Source: Nitrospira sp. SG-bin1
GTDB taxonomy: Bacteria; Nitrospirota; Nitrospiria; Nitrospirales; Nitrospiraceae
NCBI GenBank assembly: GCA_002083365.1
Contig: LVWS01000031.1
Coordinates: 48,862 to 112,861 of the forward strand
Length of the DNA stretch: 64,000 bases
Direction: 5' to 3'
Positions within the stretch are counted from its first letter, which is position 1. The number at the start of each line of letters is the position of its first letter. Positions 50,822-59,698 of this stretch are shown here, piece by piece. The notes beneath the pieces were generated by a model. The model had not been told where the DNA came from. It made no database searches and saw only the letters and a list, made by a program, of their open reading frames with translations. The translations under genes and the position numbers were made by a program.

Positions 50822-53671
50822 TCAAATCTGACGAGTGAGGGACGTTTCCGTCGAGTCAAGGATATCCGGCTCATCCATGAACCGCAGCATGTTGGCGCGT
50901 GCCGCACGGCGGAGGGCCAGCGCCGCCTGGAAATCTCGGCCCCCGGGCTCAAGCGGCGGACAGATTGTGATCGAAAGCCGGCCGTACCGTGGCAGCCAGT
51001 TGCGGTCCGGCAGTACTGAGCGAGTGCCACGGAGGACCAGCGGGAGGAGAGGTGTTTGGTTACGAACTGCGATGGAGAAGGCGCCTAACCGAAACGGCAA
51101 GAGACCGGGAGGACGGCGAAACGTCCCTTCCGGAAAGAACACGAGGCTTTCTCCTGTCCGTAGCAGACGCGCGAGCCGTTCGGCGTCCTCGACGCTCTTT
51201 TCGAATGCGAAGCGTTCGACGAATTCCGCGCCGATTTTCTCGAGAAACGTGCGCAAGACCCACACTCGCGTGAGTTCGCCCTTGACGATGAATCGTGGGC
51301 GGCCGGGCAACCACGCGAACAGAAGCAGGCCGTCAAGGTAGCTGGCGTGATTGGACACCAGAATCTGGGGCGAGTCCGGTCTCATGTACTCCAAACCGTC
51401 GACGCGCGGGCGGAGACCGCAGGCGCGAAACAGCGCTCTCGCCGCCGCTTGTGCCACTCCGTGCGCCGCTCGTCCCGCCGGCAGCGCCGCCACGAGCAGC
51501 CAGGTGATCGTGCCCCAGATCGCAAAGACACCGACCGCGTAGAGGCCGAACAACCATCTGGCGAACGAACGCAACGTGTGCCGCGTTCGGATGCCGAGAC
51601 CAGGGCCTCGGAACTGCGCCAGCTGCCCCCAACCGCTGCGCGGCTCGATCCCGATGACGCCCCGTTCATATCGGTCGCGCATGGCGGCGCGGCGGATCTT
51701 TCCACTGGAAGTTTTCAGCACCTCATGGGGCGACGCCAGCACGATGTCATCCGGCGGTGAGCCCACCACTTCGGTCGCCAACGCCGTGATCTGGTCTCTC
51801 AGTCGGTCGCGTATCGCAGGATCACGCTCCTTGGTTTCCGCGACCACGATCAAACGCTCTCCGACGCCGTGCGTCTCACGGCTGCCGAACACCGCCACAC
51901 AGCCGCAGCGCATACCGGGTAGATTGCCGACCGCTAACTCCAAATCGTATGGGTACAGATTGCGGCCGCCGCGGATGATGAGATCCTTGGCACGACCCGT
52001 AATAAACACCTCTCCGTTCGCGACATAGGCCAGATCGAAGGAATCCAGCCACTCTCCCTTCCTGATCTGTGCCGTCTCTTCAGGATTGCGGTGATAGCCT
52101 GCCGTTGCGGAGGGGCCTGTAAACTGAAGATGCCCTTGCCTGCGATCCGGCAGCGCCTTCCCCTCTTCGTCCACAATGCGGATCCGGTGACCCGGAAGAG
52201 GAAATCCGCAAGACACATAACGCAAGACGTCGTGCTCGTCGGTCGAGGCGGGAACGGCCAGCCCTTCCGAGCGGAAGGGGTCAGGCTTGATACGGTCGAT
52301 CACCGGCTCTCGGCTGGGCGGCGGAAACGTCAATCCGACCGTGGATTCGGCCAGGCCATACGCCGGAAACATTGCGTCCTTGCGGAAGCCATAGCGCGAG
52401 AATCGAGAGGTGAATCGCTCGATTGTCTCCGGACTGACCGGCTCGGCTCCGTTGAGGGCCACGCGCCACGAACTCAGATCCAGCCCTTCGATCTCCTGGT
52501 CGCTGATCCGTGTGGCGCACAATTCGTAGGCGAAGTTTGGAGCGGCCGACAGCGTGCCGCCATGGCGGTGGATGGCCTTCAGCCAGCGCGACGGTTTGCT
52601 GAGGAATCTCAAGGGCGACATGATCGCCAACGTGTACCCGCAGCACAGCGCCCCCAGCCAGGCCCCGATCAGTCCCATGTCGTGATACAGCGGCAGCCAA
52701 CTCACGAAGACGTCGTCGGGCGTCACGTGAAGCGCGGAGCTCATCGCCCGGATGTTGGCCAGCAGATTGGCATGGGTCAGCACCACGCCTTTGGGATTCC
52801 CCGTGCTGCCCGAGGTGTATTGGAGAAACGCCGTGTCTTGCGTCGCGACGTACGGGCTGGAGAAGGTGTCGGGATCGCCATGCAGATCCAAGGTCGTGGC
52901 CACGCGTTGAATGGAAGGCACCTTCGCCTGGAGCACATGTGCCACGCGCTTCGCATCGGGGATGGTGATCAAGGCCACCACTTCGGCATTAGTCAGGATA
53001 CCCTGCTGCCGGAGCAAGTGGTCGCTGAGCTGGTTTAGCCTCGTCGGTGGATAGATCGGCACAGGAATGCCGCCGGCCAGTTGGATTCCGGCAAAGGCGC
53101 AGAAAAACTCTCGGCCGGTCGGGAGCATCAGCGCTGCGGTATGACCAGGTTTGAAACCTGAGCGGCGCAGGCCTACCGCAAGAGCCCGGGCATCTCTATA
53201 CAATGTTCGGTAGGAAATCGGCTCGATCGTCTCGCTTTCCGCATGCAAGTGGATATGGATGCGATCTCCGTGATGGGCGGCTTGCCAGGCGAGCGCGTCG
53301 GGGAGGGTCTGTATCCCCGCAGGAATCGCAGCGCCGGCTTCCAGGGCTTGGCGGAGGCTGGGTTCAACAGCCGGCGCGGCCCTGGTGCCCGCGCCCTTGA
53401 GAATCATGCTCAGAAAATCGCCAGGGGTCTGTGCCTCGGCGAGCAACGACTCGGGAAGATCGATGTGGAACTCCCGTTCCACACGGGCAAACAATTCGAC
53501 GCGCGACAAACTGTCGAGTCCCAACTCCCGGTCGAGAATGCTGTCCAAGCTGACCGCATGTGCAGCGGTGCTGCCGGGATGGACTTCCATCACCAGCTTG
53601 CGCACGACGTCCAGTAGACGCTGGATATGGTCCTGATCGGCTGGTGTGGCGATGTCCGCGATGTTGGCCAC
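50822..53671 (-). CDS. Fused acyl carrier protein - AMP-dependent ligase - acyltransferase
   Basis: 949 residues in three parts. Residues ~15-95 form an acyl carrier domain with LGLDSLSRVEL, Ser54 being the phosphopantetheine site. Residues ~120-690 form an ANL-type AMP ligase: LQYTSGSTGNPKGVVLTHAN (about 285-305), FPAYGLAESTVGLTFP and GRAKDLIIRGGRNLYPYD. Residues ~745-945 form a PlsC-type acyltransferase with NHASYLDG (HX4D, about 772) and FPEGTFRRPPG (about 844), plus a membrane helix between. The closest concept is Aas (acyl-ACP synthetase/lysolipid acyltransferase) with an added carrier domain and different order. Acyl chain and acceptor unknown. It lies between the guanidinase and its remnant, convergent with the former. 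Confidence 0.85.
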   Translation of the reverse strand: MANIADIATPADQDHIQRLLDVVRKLVMEVHPGSTAAHAVSLDSILDRELGLDSLSRVELFARVEREFHIDLPESLLAEAQTPGDFLSMILKGAGTRAAPAVEPSLRQALEAGAAIPAGIQTLPDALAWQAAHHGDRIHIHLHAESETIEPISYRTLYRDARALAVGLRRSGFKPGHTAALMLPTGREFFCAFAGIQLAGGIPVPIYPPTRLNQLSDHLLRQQGILTNAEVVALITIPDAKRVAHVLQAKVPSIQRVATTLDLHGDPDTFSSPYVATQDTAFLQYTSGSTGNPKGVVLTHANLLANIRAMSSALHVTPDDVFVSWLPLYHDMGLIGAWLGALCCGYTLAIMSPLRFLSKPSRWLKAIHRHGGTLSAAPNFAYELCATRISDQEIEGLDLSSWRVALNGAEPVSPETIERFTSRFSRYGFRKDAMFPAYGLAESTVGLTFPPPSREPVIDRIKPDPFRSEGLAVPASTDEHDVLRYVSCGFPLPGHRIRIVDEEGKALPDRRQGHLQFTGPSATAGYHRNPEETAQIRKGEWLDSFDLAYVANGEVFITGRAKDLIIRGGRNLYPYDLELAVGNLPGMRCGCVAVFGSRETHGVGERLIVVAETKERDPAIRDRLRDQITALATEVVGSPPDDIVLASPHEVLKTSSGKIRRAAMRDRYERGVIGIEPRSGWGQLAQFRGPGLGIRTRHTLRSFARWLFGLYAVGVFAIWGTITWLLVAALPAGRAAHGVAQAAARALFRACGLRPRVDGLEYMRPDSPQILVSNHASYLDGLLLFAWLPGRPRFIVKGELTRVWVLRTFLEKIGAEFVERFAFEKSVEDAERLARLLRTGESLVFFPEGTFRRPPGLLPFRLGAFSIAVRNQTPLLPLVLRGTRSVLPDRNWLPRYGRLSITICPPLEPGGRDFQAALALRRAARANMLRFMDEPDILDSTETSLTRQI

Positions 53672-53804
53672 GGGATCCCTTTTGATACCGCTCCCTACGA
53701 TAAGCCTCTAGAGAGTCGGACTCAAGTGCGCAGGAGATGGTAGAGCGCGGTCGTTTGCGGTGACATGCGAGGCGCATCGAACCGGCAGCACGCTAGAGAC
53801 GCCA

Positions 53805-53977
53805 GAGACGAAACGCTGGCGGGGAAGGAAATCGTCGAGTGCTCGCCGCACTACGACACGGCGGAAATCACCAGCCTCATGTCCACGCGCGTCATCTGCG
53901 ACGTCCTGGCATGCCAAGTGCGGTCCGGCAACCTGGCCAACAGGAAGAAACGTTGGGATGCATTGATTTCGGGATGA
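53805..53977 (+). pseudogene. C-terminal remnant of a second guanidinase-type gene
   Basis: Translates IVECSPHYDTAEITSLMSTR and VICDVLACQVRSGNLANRKKR, identical to the intact hydrolase end except three residues in 41. By eye about 16 of 130 bases differ, mostly silent. Similarity starts near 53805, where a one-base deletion shifts frame relative to the intact gene; everything N-terminal is gone and the preceding sequence is unrelated. It therefore derives from a diverged paralogue or transferred copy rather than a very recent duplication. No ribosome site or promoter is seen. Confidence 0.85.
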
Positions 53978-53992
53978 CGAAACTGCCAATCG

Positions 53993-54018
53993 AAGGGCTT
54001 GCATCCGTGCAAGCCCTT
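53993..54018 (+). terminator. Hairpin after the guanidinase remnant
   Basis: AAGGGCTTGC (53993-54002) and GCAAGCCCTT (54009-54018), perfect 10-base stem with a six-base loop, but few T residues follow. It matches in position the weaker hairpin after the intact gene. The rest of 54019-54223 contains no gene that I can support. Confidence 0.6.
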
Positions 54019-54223
54019 TCAGGCGCCTGCTTCTACGAACAGCATCGCTATGTGTGTTAACGGACAAACGGATTGTCATGCTGCGTATCTTTATCCCAGA
54101 AGACGGAGGTGCTGCCGCTTCGGGATGAGATTTCTAGGAGGGCACGTCATTCCTACGATTTCGTAAAACCATGAAATGGTAAGAATAGCGGAGGCACTTT
54201 GTCACGGAAAGCTGAGGTAGGAG

Positions 54224-54871
54224 CTATACTGGTGTGTCTAAGCATGTCGTATCGAGCCTCAACTCGCCGAGAGTGATATCGACCTCCGGAAGTTTTGCTA
54301 GATCTGCATATCTATCCAAGAAGTAATACCACTTGTTCGCGTGGGTTTTATTCTCGAACCACGCTGAAGGTGCAGCGAGTAAAACCGCCCGACGGATATC
54401 CTGTTTCTTGGGCAAAGGAGACTGTCTTGTTGTACAGAGAAGATGAAGAAAGTATCGAACGATCTGCGATAGCGGCCTGTCATAGTTAAGATCCTCAGTG
54501 TATTTCACCTCGATGTATATTCGATTTTCATTAGAGGCGATGGACCGCAGCACCAGATCCGGAACCATCCCACCGGCTACATCGATCATTAATGTGGGAA
54601 CGGGATTCCAGTCGCTTCTATCCTGAAAGATCTTATAGTCTCGTTCACTCACAAGATCGTAGAGACAACTGGCGTCACTGGTTCCCGAAATAATGCGAAT
54701 ATCTCGCAATAAGCTGCGATCAAGTAAAGCTCTTTCGAGTTTGGCAGCGAGGGCATCTTCAAGATTCTTTTCGACCAAAGTGAATCTCACTTTCGCATCT
54801 AGAGCGTAGCAATAACTTAGGTAGTTTACAGTGCAGAGCCGGGCGAGTCTATAACTCGGTGCTTCATGCAT
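54224..54871 (-). CDS. Uncharacterised protein with PD-(D/E)XK-like motif
   Basis: 215 residues, visibly more AT-rich than its neighbours. VPDLVLRSIASNENRIYIEVKYTEDLNYDRP has the arrangement Asp...hydrophobic-E-V-K expected for a PD-(D/E)XK nuclease core (about residues 101-131), and several helices surround it. No recognised family or adjacent methylase. It neighbours a gene remnant and a broken toxin-antitoxin pair, so it is probably accessory DNA. Nuclease activity is inference. Confidence 0.6.
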   Translation of the reverse strand: MHEAPSYRLARLCTVNYLSYCYALDAKVRFTLVEKNLEDALAAKLERALLDRSLLRDIRIISGTSDASCLYDLVSERDYKIFQDRSDWNPVPTLMIDVAGGMVPDLVLRSIASNENRIYIEVKYTEDLNYDRPLSQIVRYFLHLLCTTRQSPLPKKQDIRRAVLLAAPSAWFENKTHANKWYYFLDRYADLAKLPEVDITLGELRLDTTCLDTPV

Positions 54872-55197
54872 TCCACTTCACACCTATTGGCGATCAGAGA
54901 AGCCAAATCGATGATGTGTGCTTTCCGATGAGCGTGGCATCGTAGGGTAATTCGTCCGCGCATTCTTTACCCCGATCTTCCCAAAGCATTCGCGACCCTC
55001 AAATCCCACAGTCCACGGCCCGGTAACAAGCGACGACGCTGTCGTCAAATGGCATGCCAAATGACGACTCTCCCGACACCTGCCTGCGCGCCGGGATCTC
55101 CTTCTCTTTCACGGCACTTACTATGAATTCACGCTTTACCAAGCCCAGATAGAGTGATACGATGGATCTACATTGTATCACCAACGGGGAGACGGAG
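54872..55197. other. Divergent gap before the AbrB-Doc pair
   Basis: 326 bases. The left part contains small inverted repeats (GACGAC/GTCGTC and GGCATGCC near 55025-55065) without an evident function; the right end holds the operator-like repeat described separately. No gene seen. Confidence 0.4.
55154..55181 (+). promoter_or_regulatory. Operator-like inverted repeat of the toxin-antitoxin operon
   Basis: GTGATAC (55154-55160) and GTATCAC (55175-55181) are perfect complements with a 14-base spacer (centre to centre 21 bases, two helical turns), ending 16 bases before the antitoxin ATG. Autorepression by AbrB-type antitoxins is typical. Confidence 0.6.
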
Positions 55198-55422
55198 ATG
55201 ATTAAGAAATTGACCAAGCACGGCAACAGTCTGGCTCTTGTCATTGATCGAGGCGTGCTCGATCTGTTGGACATCGACGAGGAGACGCCGCTCAACATTA
55301 AAACAGATGGGAAGTGCCTCATCGTAGCGCCCGCGCAGGACACTGTTCGCCAAAAGAAGTTCCGTGCAGCGCTGAGCGAGGGAAATCGACGGTACGGAAA
55401 GATGTTGAAACGGCTAGCATAG
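55198..55422 (+). CDS. AbrB/MazE-type antitoxin
   Basis: 74 residues from ATG 55198, with GGGGAGACGGAG before it; a frame starting at 55162 would overlap the operator. IKKLTKHGNSLALVIDRGVLDLLDID is a SpoVT/AbrB swapped-hairpin DNA-binding domain; the basic C-terminal tail (KKFRAALSEGNRRYGKMLKRL) is the expected toxin-neutralising segment. Next to a Doc-type toxin, with 3 bases between them. Antitoxin intact while the toxin frame is broken. Confidence 0.88.
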   Translation: MIKKLTKHGNSLALVIDRGVLDLLDIDEETPLNIKTDGKCLIVAPAQDTVRQKKFRAALSEGNRRYGKMLKRLA

Positions 55423-55425
55423 CTC

Positions 55426-55814
55426 ATGGCTGAGCCGCGATTTCTCTCAGTGGAGGACGTCATCGATATCCATGCCGACCAGATTGAACGATATGGAGGA
55501 AGCCTGGGCGTTCGGGATGTTGAGCTGCTGCGGTCTGCGATCGGAATGCTGGAGGCGGGTTTCGGAACCAATATCTGCATGCCGACCCCTGTGAAATGGC
55601 CGCTGCTTATCTGTACCACATCGTTCAGAATCATCCATTCATCAATGGTAACAAGCGAACGGGAGCCATGGCCGCGTTCGTGTTCTTGAAGCTCAACGGA
55701 GCTACGTTAGACGCAGATGAATCTGCCTTCGAATTACTCGTCTTGAAGGCGGCTCAGGGACAAACCAACAAATCAGCCATCGCGGAGTTCTTCCGCAAAC
55801 ATTTCCATCAGTAA
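55426..55814 (+). pseudogene. doc: Doc-type (Fic fold) toxin, frameshifted
   Basis: Frame one reads MAEPRFLSVEDVIDIHADQI and RYGGSLGVRDVELLRSAIGML up to FGTN; the continuation is in another frame from about 55572: YLHADPCEMAAAYLYHIVQ, HPFINGNKRTGAMAAFVFLKLNG. One base is missing in the codon at about 55570-55571. The catalytic HPFxNGNKR motif of Doc kinases is intact in the second part. A sequencing error, decay or programmed frameshifting cannot be distinguished here; as read, the toxin is inactive unless the second part starts separately. Confidence 0.85.
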
Positions 55815-55930
55815 TTTCGGTGTCATAACTTGGTGAAGATAATCTAGCCGCGGCCCAGTTCACGGCGTTGCTGGTTTGACTCATCCAGCCTCCATTTATA
55901 TACTTACGTTTCACCTGGAGGACGATCGAG

Positions 55931-57586
55931 ATGAAAATTCTGATAGGTCTGCTCGCCGTAGTCGTCTTGATCGTTGGGATTCTGCTCTCCCTGCCGTTCC
56001 TGATCGACCTCAATAAGTATCAGGACCAGTACAAGCCGCATATCGAAGACGCGTTGAATCGCAAAGTTCAGCTGCAAGACATTCGGTTAACCGTCTGGCC
56101 GAGAATCGGCGCCCGTGTGGCGGGGTTCGCAGTGTTGGATGATCCGGCTTTTAGTTCCGGTCCATTTGCGTCGCTTGCGTCCTTGGATGTGGGTGTGAAA
56201 CTCATGCCCCTGTTGAGCGGCAAGGTGGAGGTTGAGGAGATCACGCTTCACCAGCCGGTCATCACCGTCATCAAGAACCAGAAGGGTGTCCTCAATGTGG
56301 CAACCATCGGCCGTACCGGTGTACCGGCGCCTGAGAAGCCTTCACGTGCTCCGATCCCCTCGACAGAAGGACCGCTCAAAATCCTCGCGATGTTAGCCGT
56401 GGACCGCGTGTCGGTTGACGGCGGGAAGTTGACCTATCGCGACCTGTCGGCCGCCACTCCCACTGAATACACACTGCAAGACCTGGAGTTGCTCCTGCGA
56501 GACGTGCGACTGGGGCAAACCCCCAACCTCCATTTCGCTTCGCTGGTGCAGCCCTTCAACATGCCGGTGAAACTCGACGGTTCGTTTGGTCCGCTGAAAG
56601 AGACGATGGACATCGATGCCGTCAATTTCCAACTCGGCGTGGGAAAGACCGACTTCACCATTACAGGCAATGCCGCCGGAAACGACGCTGACCTCAACAT
56701 CACTTCACCGGTGATCAATACGGCGAACCTTCCGGTTACGCTGCCATTGAAGAAGCCGGTCGATATCAAGGATGTTCAGATCGCTGCCGAGGTGAGGGGG
56801 CAGGAAGCCAAGTTGAGTTCGTTGTCATTTCAGCTGTTCGACGGCCACGTCAAGGGCCAGGGCAAAATGATCGCTGGATCCGATGCACCGCCTTTTAAAG
56901 GGGGTGTCACGGTTCAAGGACTGCAGCTCGGTCCGGCGTTGAATGCGGTCGCCGAAACACCCGTCTCCGTCAGCGGCACGGCCGGGGCCGATCTTTCGCT
57001 GCTCGGCAGGGGCTTCTTGATGCCGGACCTGACGAAGGCATTGGAGGGCACCGGTCATGTGGCGGTGAAGGATGGGAAGATCGAAGGGGTGAATCTTCTT
57101 CAAGAAGTGGCCTCAGCCCTCAAGGTGGCCGGCATTTCCCTTGGCGACGCGAAGGCCACGGCCTTTTCGACGATCGAGACCGATCTCGCCATCAATCAAG
57201 GGGTGATCAACGTGCAACGGCTCTTAATGGATAGCCATGATTTCCAGGCGACCGGCGGCGGTACCATCGGATTCGGATTCGATCAAAGACTGAACCTGAT
57301 CGTAAATCTCAACCTGTCGCAGGATGTGAGCCAAAAGATTGCCGCTGCATCGCCGGTCGTGAAAATTGCCGTGAAAGACGGCCGATTGAGCCTGCCGCTC
57401 ACGATCACAGGAACAGCGCAAGCCCCATCGTACGGAGTGGATGTGAAGGGCCTTACCGGCAAAGTGCAAGAGCAGGTCAAGAAGAAGGTCGAAGAAGCCG
57501 TGGGTGGACTCCTCAAGGGCACGACCAAGCCGGAGGACCTCGAGAAACAAGGGAAAGAGCTGCTCAAAGGATTGTTCGGTCGATAG
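55931..57586 (+). CDS. AsmA-family protein
   Basis: 551 residues. N-terminal membrane anchor (MKILIGLLAVVVLIVGILLSL) then the AsmA motif YQDQYKPHIEDALNRKVQLQDIRLTVWPRIGARVAGFAV. The C-terminal part has the second AsmA/AsmA_2-type region (GTGHVAVKDGKIEGVNLL, DFQATGGGTIGFGFDQRLN). Relatives belong to the AsmA/TamB group of periplasm-spanning lipid-transfer proteins. GGAGGACGATCGAG precedes the ATG. MscS follows after 50 bases. Confidence 0.88.
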   Translation: MKILIGLLAVVVLIVGILLSLPFLIDLNKYQDQYKPHIEDALNRKVQLQDIRLTVWPRIGARVAGFAVLDDPAFSSGPFASLASLDVGVKLMPLLSGKVEVEEITLHQPVITVIKNQKGVLNVATIGRTGVPAPEKPSRAPIPSTEGPLKILAMLAVDRVSVDGGKLTYRDLSAATPTEYTLQDLELLLRDVRLGQTPNLHFASLVQPFNMPVKLDGSFGPLKETMDIDAVNFQLGVGKTDFTITGNAAGNDADLNITSPVINTANLPVTLPLKKPVDIKDVQIAAEVRGQEAKLSSLSFQLFDGHVKGQGKMIAGSDAPPFKGGVTVQGLQLGPALNAVAETPVSVSGTAGADLSLLGRGFLMPDLTKALEGTGHVAVKDGKIEGVNLLQEVASALKVAGISLGDAKATAFSTIETDLAINQGVINVQRLLMDSHDFQATGGGTIGFGFDQRLNLIVNLNLSQDVSQKIAAASPVVKIAVKDGRLSLPLTITGTAQAPSYGVDVKGLTGKVQEQVKKKVEEAVGGLLKGTTKPEDLEKQGKELLKGLFGR

Positions 57587-57636
57587 GGGATGGCGCAGCC
57601 GATCGCGGAGTCAGTTCTCATCAGGAGACGGTTCCT

Positions 57637-58443
57637 ATGAACGTCGTGGACACGCTCACGCAATATGCCGTGCAGTACGGGCTGCAAGCGGCGGTCGCTC
57701 TGGGTATTTTGGTGGCCGGGATGATGGCATCCCGGGGGGCCGGGAATTTCGCCCAACAGGCGCTCGAAAAGCAGACGCTTGAGCCACCGGTCCGGTTGCT
57801 CCTGGTCCGCATCGTCAAAATCGTGGTGATGCTCTTCACCGCGATGATCGCGCTTCAGACGCTGGGTGTTCCCATTGCTCCGCTCATTGCAGGAGTCGGC
57901 GTCGCAGGCGTAGGCATCGGACTCGCCTTGCAGGGTGTCTTAAGCAATGTCATGGCCGGCCTATCGATCATCTTCAGCAAACCCTACAAGGTCGGCGAAC
58001 ATATCTCGCTCCTCGGCGTGCACGGGGACGTCGTGGTTATCGATATCTTTACGACGACGCTGATGCATGCGGATCGGTCCCGCGTCATCATTCCCAATCG
58101 CAAAATCGTCGGAGAGATTCTGCATAACTTCGGCACCATCCGCCAGATGCGTTTGACCATTCCCGTATCACCGAATGCGGATCTCGATGACGCCCTTGCG
58201 CAAGTCCGGGACGTTCTCGATCGGCATCCATCGGTCATGAAAGAGCCCGTTCCTTCAATCGGAGTGGCCTCACTTGGAGAGTCGTCCTTGGCGGTGGCTC
58301 TTGCAATACAGCCGTGGACGGCTGTGGCGGATTACAGCGCGACTCAGGGAGAATTGAACAAATTAATTCTTCAACGATTTCAAGAGCGAGGGATCGAGCT
58401 GCCCTCGGCGAGTCTTACCGTCCGCATGGTGAACGATCGCTAG
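57637..58443 (+). CDS. mscS: Small-conductance mechanosensitive channel, MscS family
   Basis: 268 residues, typical length. Three membrane helices; the pore helix IAPLIAGVGVAGVGIGLALQGVLSNVMAGLSIIFSKPYKVGEH has the Gly/Ala packing pattern, with GLALQGVLSN typical of MscS. The cytoplasmic beta/alpha domain contains HGDVVVIDIFTTTLMHADRSRVIIPN. Releases osmolytes on hypo-osmotic shock. Starts 50 bases after the AsmA-like gene; MscL lies further downstream, so the region appears envelope-stress related. Confidence 0.93.
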   Translation: MNVVDTLTQYAVQYGLQAAVALGILVAGMMASRGAGNFAQQALEKQTLEPPVRLLLVRIVKIVVMLFTAMIALQTLGVPIAPLIAGVGVAGVGIGLALQGVLSNVMAGLSIIFSKPYKVGEHISLLGVHGDVVVIDIFTTTLMHADRSRVIIPNRKIVGEILHNFGTIRQMRLTIPVSPNADLDDALAQVRDVLDRHPSVMKEPVPSIGVASLGESSLAVALAIQPWTAVADYSATQGELNKLILQRFQERGIELPSASLTVRMVNDR

Positions 58444-58563
58444 CCGTCGTATTCGTCTATGTCGTCTCTCCCAACTTGTACCTAGCCGTACATGGCACGG
58501 CCGTATTGCACCGTTACTCCAAACACAGCCTAGGTTCCAATACTACTTGCCGAAGGAGAACAC

Positions 58564-59655
58564 ATGAGACGATTTGTGCTGTCGGTCGCGCTCCTTGGTC
58601 TGATCATGACGAACCAGACCTTTGCCGAGGAGGGATCGCCTGCGACACTCTCGACACCGGTTCGTGATGTGGTGACCTTGAAAGACGGCAGTGTGATTTA
58701 TGGCGAAGTGATAGAGATGACCGGCGGCCTCCTTCATCTTAAAAACTCCATGGTGAGCGACATTATCAAGATCAAGTGGGAAGAGATCAGTAAACTGACC
58801 GTTTCGCATCCCATTCCCTTTCATTTGAAGGACGGCTCCGTTCTGATGGGGACGGTGGAAGAGAGCGATCCGGACATGATCAAGCTGAAGGCCGGTCCGA
58901 CCGGAAGCATCATGACCGTGCCGATGAACGTGGTCACGCAAGTAAACCCCGTCGTCCAACCTCCGGTCGTGTATACAGGCAGTATCAATGCGGGGTATTC
59001 GCAGACAGCGGGAAACGCGTCTCTCAAAAACGTCAGTGTGATCGGAGACTTTGTGGCACGCAGTGAGCAGTTGCGGCTGAGCATGCTGGGCCGCTACGTC
59101 TATGGAGACAATAACGGCTCTCTCATCACTCGGAATGCCCGAGGAACCATCAAGTTGGACTTCTTCATGACGAAACGGCTGTTCTGGTTCGCATCGTCCT
59201 ACTTCGAGAACGATTTTTTCCAAGACCTGAAACTGCGTACGGCAATCTCGAGCGGGCCCGGCTACCAATGGATCGAGCGGGGAGATCACGGCGGAATCTT
59301 CAAGGACATGACGCTCTATGTCGAAGCCGGGCCTGCCTATTTCAACGAAGATTTTCGTGTTGCGGCGGACAGATCGAGTTTCCGCGGACGCGTATCGACC
59401 AAATGGAACTGGCCGCTGTTCGACGATCGGCTCACGATCTATCATTACCACGAAATCTTCCCGTCCTTGCAAAACTTCTCGGACTTTTTCTTCACGATGG
59501 ATAACGGGATTCGGCTCAAAATCTTCGAGGGGCTGGCGAGCGGATTCCAAGTGACGACGCGCTACCTCAATCAACCGCCGCCGGGCGTCGTCAATACCGA
59601 CAATCTGTACTTGCTGACGCTGGGCTATGCGTTTGATACCACCCGCAAGCGATAG
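58564..59655 (+). CDS. DUF481-type outer-membrane protein
   Basis: 363 residues. Signal peptide MRRFVLSVALLGLIMTNQTF-AEEG. Residues ~30-135 contain two short repeats with KDGSVIYGEVIEMTGG and KDGSVLMGTVEESD, likely a small beta domain. From residue ~140 (GSINAGYSQTAGNASLKN) the protein has the alternating strands of the YdiY/DUF481 outer-membrane beta-barrel, ending YLLTLGYAFDTTRKR. GAAGGAGAACAC precedes the ATG. Function unknown; DUF481 proteins are often salt-induced. Confidence 0.85.
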   Translation: MRRFVLSVALLGLIMTNQTFAEEGSPATLSTPVRDVVTLKDGSVIYGEVIEMTGGLLHLKNSMVSDIIKIKWEEISKLTVSHPIPFHLKDGSVLMGTVEESDPDMIKLKAGPTGSIMTVPMNVVTQVNPVVQPPVVYTGSINAGYSQTAGNASLKNVSVIGDFVARSEQLRLSMLGRYVYGDNNGSLITRNARGTIKLDFFMTKRLFWFASSYFENDFFQDLKLRTAISSGPGYQWIERGDHGGIFKDMTLYVEAGPAYFNEDFRVAADRSSFRGRVSTKWNWPLFDDRLTIYHYHEIFPSLQNFSDFFFTMDNGIRLKIFEGLASGFQVTTRYLNQPPPGVVNTDNLYLLTLGYAFDTTRKR

Positions 59656-59698
59656 CTTGTGGTATCGGACTGAGCCGCGTTCTCAGAGGAGGGGGACT

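Noticed and set aside
58480..58510. TGGCACG...TTGCA resembling a sigma-54 promoter
   Set aside because: The spacing between GG and GC is two bases too long for sigma-54.
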